NCBI GenBank assembly: GCA_016934095.1
Contig: JAFGTO010000165.1
Coordinates: 1 to 9,932 of the forward strand
Source of the DNA: Candidatus Glassiibacteriota bacterium
Lineage (GTDB): Bacteria > Gemmatimonadota > Glassbacteria > GWA2-58-10
Direction: 5' to 3'
Length of the DNA stretch: 9,932 bases
Made by a program: the position numbers and the translations under genes. The notes beneath the pieces are model-generated. The model worked only from the letters and a program-made list of their open reading frames with translations. It was not told the origin of the DNA and searched no databases. Positions 1 to 6,217 of the stretch are shown here, one piece after another (positions within the stretch are counted from its first letter, which is position 1; each line of letters starts with the position of its first letter).

Positions 1-1
1 A

Positions 2-1048
2 ATACCCGGCGAGGATTTCTCGTTCACCAACCCGGCGCGGACAGTCAATTTCCGGCGCTCGGGCTTCAACGGTGTGCTCGCCCAGGACTACCGGACCCTC
101 GAGGGGCCGTCCTCCACAGACAAGCTGCGCTCGACCGAGTTCCTGGCCTTCCGTGGAGTCTTCCCCACAGTCAAGCAGTTCGTCGTTTCCTGGGGTATTT
201 TCCAGGCGCGCGACATGGAATGGGTAGTGGACGATCAGGTCGAGCTGCCGTACCTCGACGGAGAGCTGAAGCGGAGCTTTGCCTCCGACGGCGGCCTGTA
301 TGTCAGCCGTATCGGCGTGGCGCGCAGTGTGGCGCCCCATCTCGCGGTCGGCATGGGCCTCGACTGGATGATCGGCAGGACCAGGCAGAGCCGGACCCTG
401 GACTTCGGTACCAGCAGTTACCTGGCCGGCAGCGAGCTCTACAGCTACCGTTATTCCTGTTTCAGGCCTACGATCGGCCTGCTTGCCGGGTACCGGCATT
501 TCAGCCTGGGCCTTTCCCTGAGCGTGCCCAAGACCTGCGACATCAAGAAACAGGTTACTTTCAGCAGCGGCTACCTCGCCACGGAGACAGTCGAGCTGGA
601 TTACCCTGCACTCTGGAGGATCGGCGCCGCGGTCAATCTCACCCCGCGCAGCTTGGTTGTCGCCGACCTGGAATACGAGGGCTGGGGCGGCCTTAAACAG
701 ACCCTGGAGCCGCGGCTCAGCCCTGCCGATCAATGGCGCTTCTGCCTGGGATACGAGCTCCTGCCCTCCACGGCGGAGCAGCGCCGTTTTTACCGGAAAG
801 TCCCGCTGAGGGTAGGCTATTCCCGGACCAGCTATCCGTTCCGGATCGACGGTGAGCCGGTGTACGAGCAGTTTTTCACCTTCGGCACCGGAGTGTATTT
901 CGGCCAGGGTGGCGGCCTGGTGGACATTGCCTGCGAGATCGGCAAGCGCCGGGCTGTTGCCGGGGGTTATCCGGAAGAGGGGCTTTTCAGGCTGGTGGTG
1001 TCGCTGTCGGCTTTCGAGAAGTGGGTCTCGCGGCCGCGCAGGAAGTGA
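2..1048 (+). CDS. Outer-membrane beta-barrel protein, 5' end missing
   Basis: The reading frame is open from base 2 to the TGA at 1046-1048 and gives 348 residues with no start codon that looks real. The GTG at 74 is most likely an internal valine, because the upstream codons read as protein (including an NPA tripeptide) and no Shine-Dalgarno precedes it. The NPA followed by a Phe/Gly-rich stretch recalls the early segment of OMPP1/FadL/PorV-type barrels. The rest alternates short hydrophobic and polar strands rich in Tyr, Phe, Gly and Arg, and the C-terminus carries an amphipathic strand (FRLVVSLSAFEKW) typical of an outer-membrane barrel end. No catalytic motif is visible. The cargo or role is unknown; transport or a secretion-associated barrel are both possible. 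It ends about 100 bases before rplM and has no visible terminator. The barrel call is fairly safe, but the family name is only a resemblance. Confidence 0.7.
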   Translation: MPGEDFSFTNPARTVNFRRSGFNGVLAQDYRTLEGPSSTDKLRSTEFLAFRGVFPTVKQFVVSWGIFQARDMEWVVDDQVELPYLDGELKRSFASDGGLYVSRIGVARSVAPHLAVGMGLDWMIGRTRQSRTLDFGTSSYLAGSELYSYRYSCFRPTIGLLAGYRHFSLGLSLSVPKTCDIKKQVTFSSGYLATETVELDYPALWRIGAAVNLTPRSLVVADLEYEGWGGLKQTLEPRLSPADQWRFCLGYELLPSTAEQRRFYRKVPLRVGYSRTSYPFRIDGEPVYEQFFTFGTGVYFGQGGGLVDIACEIGKRRAVAGGYPEEGLFRLVVSLSAFEKWVSRPRRK

Positions 1049-1068
1049 GCCTTTAGCACAGAATAATA

Positions 1069-1120
1069 TTGACAGAAAATTATCTTATTATTAACTTATT
1101 AAATCTATCTTAAATATAAT
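1069..1120 (+). promoter_or_regulatory. Promoter region of the rplM-frr operon
   Basis: A strongly AT-rich stretch stands out between two GC-rich genes. It holds a perfect TTGACA at 1069-1074, followed after 17 bp by TAACTT (1092-1097), a 3/6 match to the -10 consensus. It also holds a perfect TATAAT at 1115-1120, with a 4/6 -35 candidate TTAACT at 1091-1096 (18 bp spacer). Either pair would give a short leader of roughly 20-45 nt before rplM. The sequence alone does not decide which is used; both may be. Confidence 0.6.
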
Positions 1121-1147
1121 TGCGGTTTTGATTCGGCGGGAGTGTTG

Positions 1148-1576
1148 ATGCAGACCTATTCGGTAAAAAACAAGGATATCCAGCGAAAATGGTACGTGGT
1201 CGATGCCACCGACCGCGTTCTCGGACGGCTGGCCTCGGAAGTGGCCCGGCGCCTGAGGGGCAAGCATAAGACCGTTTTTACCAGGCACCTCGATGTCGGG
1301 GACTTCGTGATAGTGGTAAATGCCGGCAAGGTCCGGGTAACCGGGGGCAAGCTGGAGGAAAAATATTATTTCCGTCATTCGGGATACCCCGGCGGGGCGA
1401 AAAAGGTGAGGCTGGATGAGTTGCTCAAGCAAAAACCCGAGCGTGTGATCGAGTATGCGGTAAAGGGGATGCTGCCACATAACAGCCTGGGACGCCAGCA
1501 GTTCAGGAAACTCAAGGTGTACGCCGGGCCGGATCATCCGCACGAGGCGCAGCAACCCGAATCTCTGAATGTATAA
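1148..1576 (+). CDS. rplM: 50S ribosomal protein L13
   Basis: L13 is an early-assembling protein of the large ribosomal subunit that binds 23S rRNA. The 142 residues equal the usual bacterial length. Landmarks include the N-terminal WYVVDATDRVLGRLAS segment (residues 15-30), GDFVIVVNA (51-59), the H-S-GYPGG region (77-83) and the family signature VKGMLPHNSLGRQ (105-117). The ATG at 1148 is chosen because GGGAG at 1138-1142 lies 5 nt upstream; the in-frame GTG at 1142 would overlap that Shine-Dalgarno. It is first in a translation operon and is followed after 75 nt by rpsI, the near-universal partner of rplM. Confidence 0.97.
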   Translation: MQTYSVKNKDIQRKWYVVDATDRVLGRLASEVARRLRGKHKTVFTRHLDVGDFVIVVNAGKVRVTGGKLEEKYYFRHSGYPGGAKKVRLDELLKQKPERVIEYAVKGMLPHNSLGRQQFRKLKVYAGPDHPHEAQQPESLNV

Positions 1577-1637
1577 ACCTTTGTTTGAACCACCCAGGCT
1601 GTAGCTTAAAACCAGATTGTCATTAGTCGGGTGATAC

Positions 1638-1654
1638 AGGAGGAAGTTTACTTG
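1638..1654 (+). promoter_or_regulatory. Shine-Dalgarno fixing the TTG start of rpsI
   Basis: A perfect AGGAGG at 1638-1643 lies 8 nt before a TTG at 1652-1654. An in-frame GTG at 1631 sits upstream of this site and would bury the Shine-Dalgarno inside the gene. S9 homologues begin close to the TTG, so the rare start codon is the best reading. Confidence 0.8.
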
Positions 1655-2050
1655 GAAAAAGACACCGGGCAAGTACATACGGTAGGTCGGCGCAAGACCA
1701 GTGTCGCCAGGGTGTACCTCACCAGCGGCAAAGGGGAGTGGCTGGTCAACGGCCGTCCGCTGTCGGAGTACTTTACTCGTCTGACCCACGTTCAGCTTTG
1801 CGAGCAGCCTTTCGTAGCGACCGACACCCTTGGCAAATACAATGTCAAGGTCGTGGTCGTCGGTGGCGGTCTCAGCGGGCAGGCCGGCGCGATCAGGCTC
1901 GCCCTGGCACGCGCCCTGGTGGCCCTGGATGAGACCATGCGCCCCACGCTGAAGAAGATGGGTTTCCTGACCCGCGATCCGCGGATGGTCGAGCGCAAGA
2001 AGTACGGCCACCCCAAGGCTCGCAAACGTTTCCAATTCTCAAAACGCTGA
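1652..2050 (+). CDS. rpsI: 30S ribosomal protein S9 (TTG start)
   Basis: S9 belongs to the small-subunit head; its C-terminal tail reaches the P-site tRNA. The 132 residues agree with the usual length of about 130. Visible motifs are TVGRRKTSVARVYL (residues 10-23), the signature GGGLSGQAGAIRLALARAL (71-89), the DPRMVERKK-G segment (109-119) and the basic tail ending in FSKR, where the terminal Arg contacts tRNA in well-studied ribosomes. The start is a TTG, chosen because of the AGGAGG 8 nt upstream. It lies 75 nt downstream of rplM and 90 nt upstream of rpsB. The uncommon start may moderate initiation, though the strong Shine-Dalgarno would offset that. Confidence 0.96.
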   Translation: MEKDTGQVHTVGRRKTSVARVYLTSGKGEWLVNGRPLSEYFTRLTHVQLCEQPFVATDTLGKYNVKVVVVGGGLSGQAGAIRLALARALVALDETMRPTLKKMGFLTRDPRMVERKKYGHPKARKRFQFSKR

Positions 2051-2068
2051 TCCATGCAACCGCATGGG
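2051..2068 (+). repeat. Small hairpin right after rpsI
   Basis: CCATGC at 2052-2057 pairs with GCATGG at 2062-2067 around an AACC loop, with one extra wobble pair outside. It begins directly after the rpsI stop codon and has no T-run, so it is not an intrinsic terminator. It could protect the rpsI 3' end or form part of the 90-nt leader of rpsB. No known S2-leader family is recognised. Confidence 0.4.
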
Positions 2069-2140
2069 CTCTGGAGCTGGCTTCCGGATACCCTTGCGTG
2101 GATTTAACAGGCGCCGGACGATTTTTTAGAAGGAGCGTAA

Positions 2141-3139
2141 ATGGCATTTCCAACTATCCAGGATTTGCTGGAAGCAGGAGTTCATTTCGGGCACCAGACC
2201 AGTCGCTGGAACCCCAAGATGAAGAAGTTCATCTTTGCCGAGCGCAACGGGATCCACATCATCGATCTGAAGAAGACTCTTTTCCAGTTGAAAAAGGCTT
2301 ATGACCTGGTCGCTGAAATAATCGGCCGTGGCGGCACGATTCTTTTCGTCGGAACCAAGAGGCAGCTTCGCGAAGTTATCCGCGAGGAAGCGGAACGCTG
2401 TGAAATGTATTTTGTCAACGAGCGCTGGCTGGGCGGGATGATGACGAATTTTCAGACGATCAAGAAAAACATCCGCCGCCTGCGTGAGCTGGAGCGCATG
2501 AAAGATGAAGGCGAGTTCGAGCTCAGGACCAAGAAAGAGGGTTTATCCCTGAGCCGCGAGCTGGTCAAGCTCCAGAAGATCCTGGATGGAATCAAGCAGC
2601 TTGGAGATATTCCCAAGGCTATTTTCGTGGTCGATGCCCTGAAAGAAAAGATCGCCGTGGCCGAAGCCAACAAGCTGGGGATACCCTTGATCGCTTTGAT
2701 GGATACCAACGCGGACCCCGAGAAAGCTACGGTCCCGATAGCCGGCAACGATGATGCCATTCGCTCGGTCAAGCTGCTCACCCAGACCATAGCCGATGCG
2801 GTGCTCGAGGGCAAGGCCAGGATACCGGAGAGGACTGCCGAGCCGGAGGCTGTTGCGGCCCCGAGGAAGACACCGGAACAAAGAAGAGAGTCGGCCGAGG
2901 ATGCGAGAAAACAGGATCAACCCAGACGTTCCAGGCCCAGGCGCCGCACGCGCAAGAAAAGGCCTTCAGCCGAAGCCGCTGGGGGCGCTCCGCAGGCCGG
3001 AGCAGCCGGCGGACCCGGCAGTTCCGTGAAACCCGACCGGCCCGGGGAAACCGAGAGGAAAAAGGAATCCAGGGGTGCTGCCGCTGCCAGGAGCACCAGG
3101 GAAGCCAAGAGCACTGAGAAACCGGCTTCCGATAAATAA
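2141..3139 (+). CDS. rpsB: 30S ribosomal protein S2 with long basic C-terminal tail
   Basis: S2 binds late on the small subunit near S1 and the anti-Shine-Dalgarno platform. Residues 1-227 form a complete S2: LLEAGVHFGHQTSRWNPKM (9-27), TILFVGTKRQ (66-75), NERWLGGMMTNF (93-104) and the second S2 signature starting PKAIFVVD (158-165), then PLIALMDTNADP (182-193). Residues 228-332 are an extra tail of about 105 residues, making 332 aa against about 240 in E. coli. The tail is rich in Arg, Lys, Glu, Ala, Pro and Gly, has an Arg/Lys cluster at 262-274, and looks disordered. No frameshift or gene fusion is apparent, since the tail stays in frame to a TAA. The ATG has AGGAG at 2131-2135, 5 nt upstream. 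Its neighbour tsf follows after 108 nt, the standard rpsB-tsf pairing. Confidence 0.97.
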   Translation: MAFPTIQDLLEAGVHFGHQTSRWNPKMKKFIFAERNGIHIIDLKKTLFQLKKAYDLVAEIIGRGGTILFVGTKRQLREVIREEAERCEMYFVNERWLGGMMTNFQTIKKNIRRLRELERMKDEGEFELRTKKEGLSLSRELVKLQKILDGIKQLGDIPKAIFVVDALKEKIAVAEANKLGIPLIALMDTNADPEKATVPIAGNDDAIRSVKLLTQTIADAVLEGKARIPERTAEPEAVAAPRKTPEQRRESAEDARKQDQPRRSRPRRRTRKKRPSAEAAGGAPQAGAAGGPGSSVKPDRPGETERKKESRGAAAARSTREAKSTEKPASDK

Positions 3140-3161
3140 AATCGAAGAACGAGGTTTCAGA

Positions 3162-3206
3162 TTTCCCGGCCGGAGTGCTTTTACTGGATTCCTTTGCGCC
3201 GGGAAA
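3162..3206 (+). repeat. Inverted repeat in the rpsB-tsf spacer
   Basis: TTTCCCGGC at 3162-3170 is the exact reverse complement of GCCGGGAAA at 3198-3206, giving a 9-bp stem around a 27-nt loop. It fills the centre of the 108-nt gap between rpsB and tsf. There is no T-run after it, so it is unlikely to terminate alone. It could be a processing or stability element, or a target for feedback control; these roles are inference. Confidence 0.5.
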
Positions 3207-3247
3207 CTGTTATCCAAGAGAAAATAGGTTAACCTGAGGGAGTGAAG

Positions 3248-3841
3248 ATGGAGATTACCGCCGCCCAGGTTCAAGCTTTAAGAAAAGCCACCGGTGCCGG
3301 TATGATGGATTGTAAACGGGCCCTTAGCGAAGCCGGCGGGGACCCGGAAAAGGCGACCGAGATTTTGCGCAAGAAAGGTGCGATGAAAGCGGCCAAGCGG
3401 CAGGACCGCGAAACCCGTGAGGGCCTGATCCATTCTTATATCCACATGGGAGGCAAAATCGGCGTGCTGGTGGAAGCCAACTGCGAGACCGATTTCGTGG
3501 CCCGCACCGATGAGTTTCGGCAGTTGGCCAAGGACGTGGCGATGCATATCGCAGCTTCCAGTCCGGAGGTGGTTCACCGCGAGCAGTTGCCTGAGGAAGT
3601 CGTGGAAAAAGAGAAGGAGATCTACCGGGAGCAGGCCAGGAGTACCGGCAAACCGGAAAAGGTTCTCGATCGCATTGCCGAGGGGCTCCTGGAAAAGTAC
3701 TACCAGGAAGTATGCCTGGTGGACCAGCCGTTTGTCAAAAACCCGGATGTCACTGTAGGCCAGTTGATCAGGGAGACAGCCGCCAAGCTGGGTGAAAATC
3801 TCCAAATCAACCGATTCGCCCGTTTCCAGCTCGGCCAGTAG
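3248..3841 (+). CDS. tsf: Elongation factor Ts, short form
   Basis: EF-Ts exchanges GDP for GTP on EF-Tu during elongation. The N-terminal UBA-like domain carries the first signature LRKATGAGMMDCKRAL (residues 11-26). The core carries the EANCETDFVARTDEF segment (76-90), in which TDFV (81-84) matches the stretch that contacts EF-Tu. At 197 residues it is far shorter than the roughly 283 of E. coli and close to the single-core-repeat form known from Thermus, so it is a natural short version and not a truncation. The ATG is chosen because GAGGGAG at 3236-3242 precedes it by 5 nt; the in-frame GTG at 3242 overlaps that site. The C-terminus, ending NRFARFQ followed by LGQ, is complete. Confidence 0.96.
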   Translation: MEITAAQVQALRKATGAGMMDCKRALSEAGGDPEKATEILRKKGAMKAAKRQDRETREGLIHSYIHMGGKIGVLVEANCETDFVARTDEFRQLAKDVAMHIAASSPEVVHREQLPEEVVEKEKEIYREQARSTGKPEKVLDRIAEGLLEKYYQEVCLVDQPFVKNPDVTVGQLIRETAAKLGENLQINRFARFQLGQ

Positions 3842-3856
3842 CAAGACAGCTTCTCC

Positions 3857-3905
3857 GGCTTCTCCGGCTCCCCTTGTCAACGGTGGACCGAGAAGCCTTT
3901 CTTTT
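3857..3905 (+). terminator. Possible weak terminator or attenuator between tsf and pyrH
   Basis: GGCTTCTC at 3857-3864 pairs perfectly with GAGAAGCC at 3890-3897; with one bulged C, two more G-C pairs (3866-3867 with 3888-3889) extend the stem. The loop is about 20 nt, and the stem is followed at once by TTTCTTTT (3898-3905). The left arm lies in an exact 9-bp tandem repeat, TTCTCCGGC at 3851-3859 and 3860-3868, so two registers of pairing are partly possible. The large loop and interrupted T-run suggest partial termination at most. It would let tsf transcripts exceed pyrH-frr transcripts. Confidence 0.45.
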
Positions 3906-3920
3906 GACGGTGCTTGTCAG

Positions 3921-4643
3921 ATGGCGGAAGCCAAATACGGCAGGATACTGCTCAAGCTCAGCGGAGAGTCACTTTGCGGCGATGAGAGCCGGGGAATAGA
4001 ACCGGCTGCTCTGCACCCCCTGTTCGAGGACATTATCAAGATCAGGGAAATGGGGGTTCAGCTGGGCATGGTGATCGGCGGGGGCAACATTATCCGCGGA
4101 ACCCATGCCAGCCTGCAGGGCATCGACCGCGTATCCGCAGATTATATGGGCATGCTGGCTACGGTGATCAACGCCCTCGCCGTGCAGAACATGCTCGAGC
4201 ACCGGGGGCTGCAGACCCGGGTAATGACAGCCATCCGCATGGAACAGCTCGCCGAGCCCTACATCCGCCGGAGGGCCTTGCGCCACCTGGAAAAAGGCCG
4301 GGTGGTTATCTTCGCCGGGGGGACCGGCAACCCCTACTTCTCCACCGACACCGCCGCAGTGCTGAGGGCCATCGAAACCGAGAGCCAGGTCATTCTGAAG
4401 GCTACCAAGGTGGATGGCATCTATACTGCAGACCCAGCCATAGACAAGAAAGCCAGGTTCATTCCACGGCTTTCCTACCTGGACGTGCTTAACAAGAACA
4501 TACGGGTGATGGATACCACGGCGATTACCCTCTGCATGGATAATAAGCTGCCGATTCTGGTTTTCAATATCAGGAAAAAGGGCGCCCTGCCCCGAATTAT
4601 TACCGGTGAGACCATCGGTACTATCGTGGAGGCAACAGCATGA
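3921..4643 (+). CDS. pyrH: UMP kinase
   Basis: This cytoplasmic kinase of the amino-acid kinase fold phosphorylates UMP to UDP with ATP, the step leading to UTP and CTP. The motifs are in order: KLSGE (residues 12-16), VIGGGNIIRG (51-60), the D-YMGMLATVINALA stretch (74-87), FAGGTGNPYFSTDTAA (131-146) and KATKVDGIYTADP (160-172). The 240 residues match the usual length. The ATG at 3921 is the only sensible start: the frame continues upstream to a GTG at 3792, but that part overlaps tsf and is Ser/Pro/Ala-rich. The Shine-Dalgarno is poor. The gene's stop overlaps the frr start by 4 bases (ATGA), which implies translational coupling. The bacterial enzyme is usually a hexamer controlled by GTP and UTP. 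Confidence 0.96.
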   Translation: MAEAKYGRILLKLSGESLCGDESRGIEPAALHPLFEDIIKIREMGVQLGMVIGGGNIIRGTHASLQGIDRVSADYMGMLATVINALAVQNMLEHRGLQTRVMTAIRMEQLAEPYIRRRALRHLEKGRVVIFAGGTGNPYFSTDTAAVLRAIETESQVILKATKVDGIYTADPAIDKKARFIPRLSYLDVLNKNIRVMDTTAITLCMDNKLPILVFNIRKKGALPRIITGETIGTIVEATA

Positions 4644-5197
4644 TTGACAAGGTCTTGAAACCTGCCACCGAGAAGATGGAGCGTTCGGTCGCCGGGATCC
4701 GCCACGAGCTGACCGGCATTCGTACGGGCAAAGCCTCTCCCGGACTGCTCGAGACCATCCAGGTCGAGGCTTATGAATCGAAAATGCCGCTTAACCAGTT
4801 GAGCACGATCAGCTCGCCCGAGCCGAGGTTGCTGGTAGTCCAGCCCTGGGATAAAACGCTTATCGGAGCCATAAGCAAAGCGATCCAGAGCTCGGACCTT
4901 GGGCTGACGCCTTCGAGCGACGGTAACGTGATCCGGGTGCCGATCCCGCCGCTTAACGAGGAGAGGCGTAAGGATCTGGTGCGCCTGGTGCATAAGATCG
5001 TCGAGACCGGAAGGGTCTCGATCAGGCACGCGCGCAAGGATGCCAACGACGAGCTGAAACAGATGCAGAAAGACGGCAAGCTTTCGGAGGACCAGGAACA
5101 TCAAGGCTTCGATGAGGTGCAAAAACTCACCGATCAGTATATCGAGAAAATGGATGAGCTGCTGGGAATCAAGGAAGAAGAAATAATGGAGATCTGA
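4640..5197 (+). CDS. frr: Ribosome recycling factor
   Basis: With EF-G, RRF splits post-termination ribosomes into subunits. The 185 residues equal the E. coli length. Visible marks are RTGKASPGLLE (residues 28-38), a central compact domain including LLVVQPWDKTLI (64-75), PIPPLNEERRKDLV (101-114), and IRHARKDAND (128-137), which includes the conserved Arg of the long helical bundle. The C-terminus is helical and acidic, ending in IKEEEIMEI. The ATG overlaps the pyrH stop, and GTGGAGG at 4626-4632 inside pyrH lies 7 nt before it. It is the last gene of the translation operon, with the terminator about 50 nt downstream. Confidence 0.97.
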   Translation: MIDKVLKPATEKMERSVAGIRHELTGIRTGKASPGLLETIQVEAYESKMPLNQLSTISSPEPRLLVVQPWDKTLIGAISKAIQSSDLGLTPSSDGNVIRVPIPPLNEERRKDLVRLVHKIVETGRVSIRHARKDANDELKQMQKDGKLSEDQEHQGFDEVQKLTDQYIEKMDELLGIKEEEIMEI

Positions 5198-5245
5198 TCT
5201 CCCTTCCGGCCCGGAGCCGGCTTTGTTCTACCCCTTTTCGGCAAT

Positions 5246-5281
5246 AAAATCCCTGGAATGCCCGGTTCCGGGGATTTTTTT
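5246..5281 (+). terminator. Intrinsic terminator after frr
   Basis: A 13-bp stem (5246-5258 with 5266-5278) contains one T-G wobble and closes a 7-nt loop. Its right arm runs into seven consecutive T residues (5275-5281). The left arm starts with four A residues, so the hairpin could also work weakly on the other strand. It separates the rplM-frr operon from uppS. Confidence 0.88.
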
Positions 5282-5325
5282 GCGCCGGCCGCAGTTTTGC
5301 GCCTGCCCGGCCTGCGGGTTTTCTA

Positions 5326-5356
5326 TTGCCTAAAAAGTGTTTCTCTGGTAACTTAT
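5326..5356 (+). promoter_or_regulatory. Candidate promoter of the uppS-rseP operon
   Basis: TTGCCT at 5326-5331 is followed after 17 bp by TAACTT (5349-5354), with an AT-rich tract downstream to the start codon. The layout copies the TTGACA-17-TAACTT pair upstream of rplM, and the eight bases TAACTTAT are identical in both. An alternative -10, TAATAT at 5380-5385, has no -35 partner at normal spacing. A promoter is expected here because a strong terminator precedes it. Confidence 0.45.
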
Positions 5357-5399
5357 AGCTCAATCATTTTTCTCCACAATAATATGTAACCTGCTGAAA

Positions 5400-6188
5400 A
5401 TGAAAAAGATGGATGAATCAGAGCTTAAGCGACAGGTAATCGAAAACGGCAATATCCCTCGCCACGTGGCGATAATCATGGACGGCAACGGGAGATGGGC
5501 GCAGAAACGCGGCCGACCCCGGGTATTCGGCCACCAGCAGGGCATGAAGTCGGTCCGTGCAGTGGTCGAGGCTTGCCGGGAGCTGGGGTGCGAGGTGCTT
5601 ACCCTCTATGCTTTCAGCGAAGAGAACTGGAGCCGGCCGTTGACTGAGATCAAGGCCTTGATGCGCCTGCTGCAGAACTATATCGAAAAAGAGAAGCAGA
5701 ACCTGAGGAGTAACGGGATCCGGGTCGGGTGTATCGGCCGGTTGGAAAAGCTCTCGGATGCTCCCCGGAACGCCATTACGGATGCTGTCAGGTTTACCGC
5801 CGACCAGAAACAGATGCTGCTCAACCTGGCGGTGAGCTACGGCAGCAGGGCGGAGATTGTCGATGCGGTCCGCCGCCTGGCCGGGGAAGTTGCCGCAGGC
5901 AGGCTCGCTCCGGCGGAGATTAACGAAACAACCCTGGCCGGTGCACTCTACACCGCAGACCTGCCGGACCCGGACCTGTTGATCCGCACCAGCGGCGAGA
6001 TGCGCCTGAGCAATTTCCTGCTCTGGCAGGTCGCTTACACGGAAATCTACATTACCGACGTGCTGTGGCCGGATTTCCGCAAGCAGAACCTCTTCGAGGC
6101 CGTGGCCGCTTTCCAGAAGCGGGAGCGGCGTTTCGGCAAGGTCGAGAAATCGGGCAGAAATAACCGCAAGCCGAAAGATAAACCCTGA
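5400..6188 (+). CDS. uppS: Undecaprenyl diphosphate synthase (cis-prenyltransferase)
   Basis: UppS adds isopentenyl units in cis to farnesyl diphosphate, making the C55 carrier lipid for peptidoglycan and O-antigen. Signatures are HVAIIMDGNGRWA (residues 22-34, with catalytic Asp28), YAFSEENWSRP (70-80), NLAVSYGSR-EI (142-153) and DPDLLIRTSGEMRLSNFLLWQ (190-210), followed by the Y-EIY and WPDF segments. The length of 262 aa is slightly above the usual 245-255; the surplus is a Lys/Arg/Asn-rich tail (about 245-262). The start may be the ATG at 5400 or the one at 5409; neither has a clear Shine-Dalgarno, so this is uncertain by three residues. It is the first gene of the lipid and envelope operon, with cdsA following after 29 nt. 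Confidence 0.96.
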   Translation: MKKMDESELKRQVIENGNIPRHVAIIMDGNGRWAQKRGRPRVFGHQQGMKSVRAVVEACRELGCEVLTLYAFSEENWSRPLTEIKALMRLLQNYIEKEKQNLRSNGIRVGCIGRLEKLSDAPRNAITDAVRFTADQKQMLLNLAVSYGSRAEIVDAVRRLAGEVAAGRLAPAEINETTLAGALYTADLPDPDLLIRTSGEMRLSNFLLWQVAYTEIYITDVLWPDFRKQNLFEAVAAFQKRERRFGKVEKSGRNNRKPKDKP

Positions 6189-6217
6189 CTTACGCCCGGA
6201 ACAGCGGAGGATTACCG

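Noticed and set aside
74..76. GTG as the true start of the outer-membrane protein
   Set aside because: The frame continues to the window edge with protein-like codons and no Shine-Dalgarno precedes the GTG, so the gene most likely starts upstream.
1142..1144. GTG start for rplM (and likewise GTG 3242 for tsf)
   Set aside because: In both cases the GTG overlaps the purine-rich ribosome site, and the ATG two codons later has proper spacing and matches family N-termini.
1091..2035. 314-codon minus-strand frame covering rplM and rpsI
   Set aside because: It is a shadow of two unmistakable ribosomal-protein genes and has no recognisable motif.
3278..3880. 200-codon minus-strand frame across tsf
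   Set aside because: It is antisense to a certain EF-Ts gene, with no ribosome site or known domain.
3792..3920. 43-residue N-terminal extension of UMP kinase from a GTG inside tsf
   Set aside because: The extension is Ser/Pro/Ala-rich, overlaps tsf and the hairpin spacer, and UMP kinases start close to the ATG at 3921.
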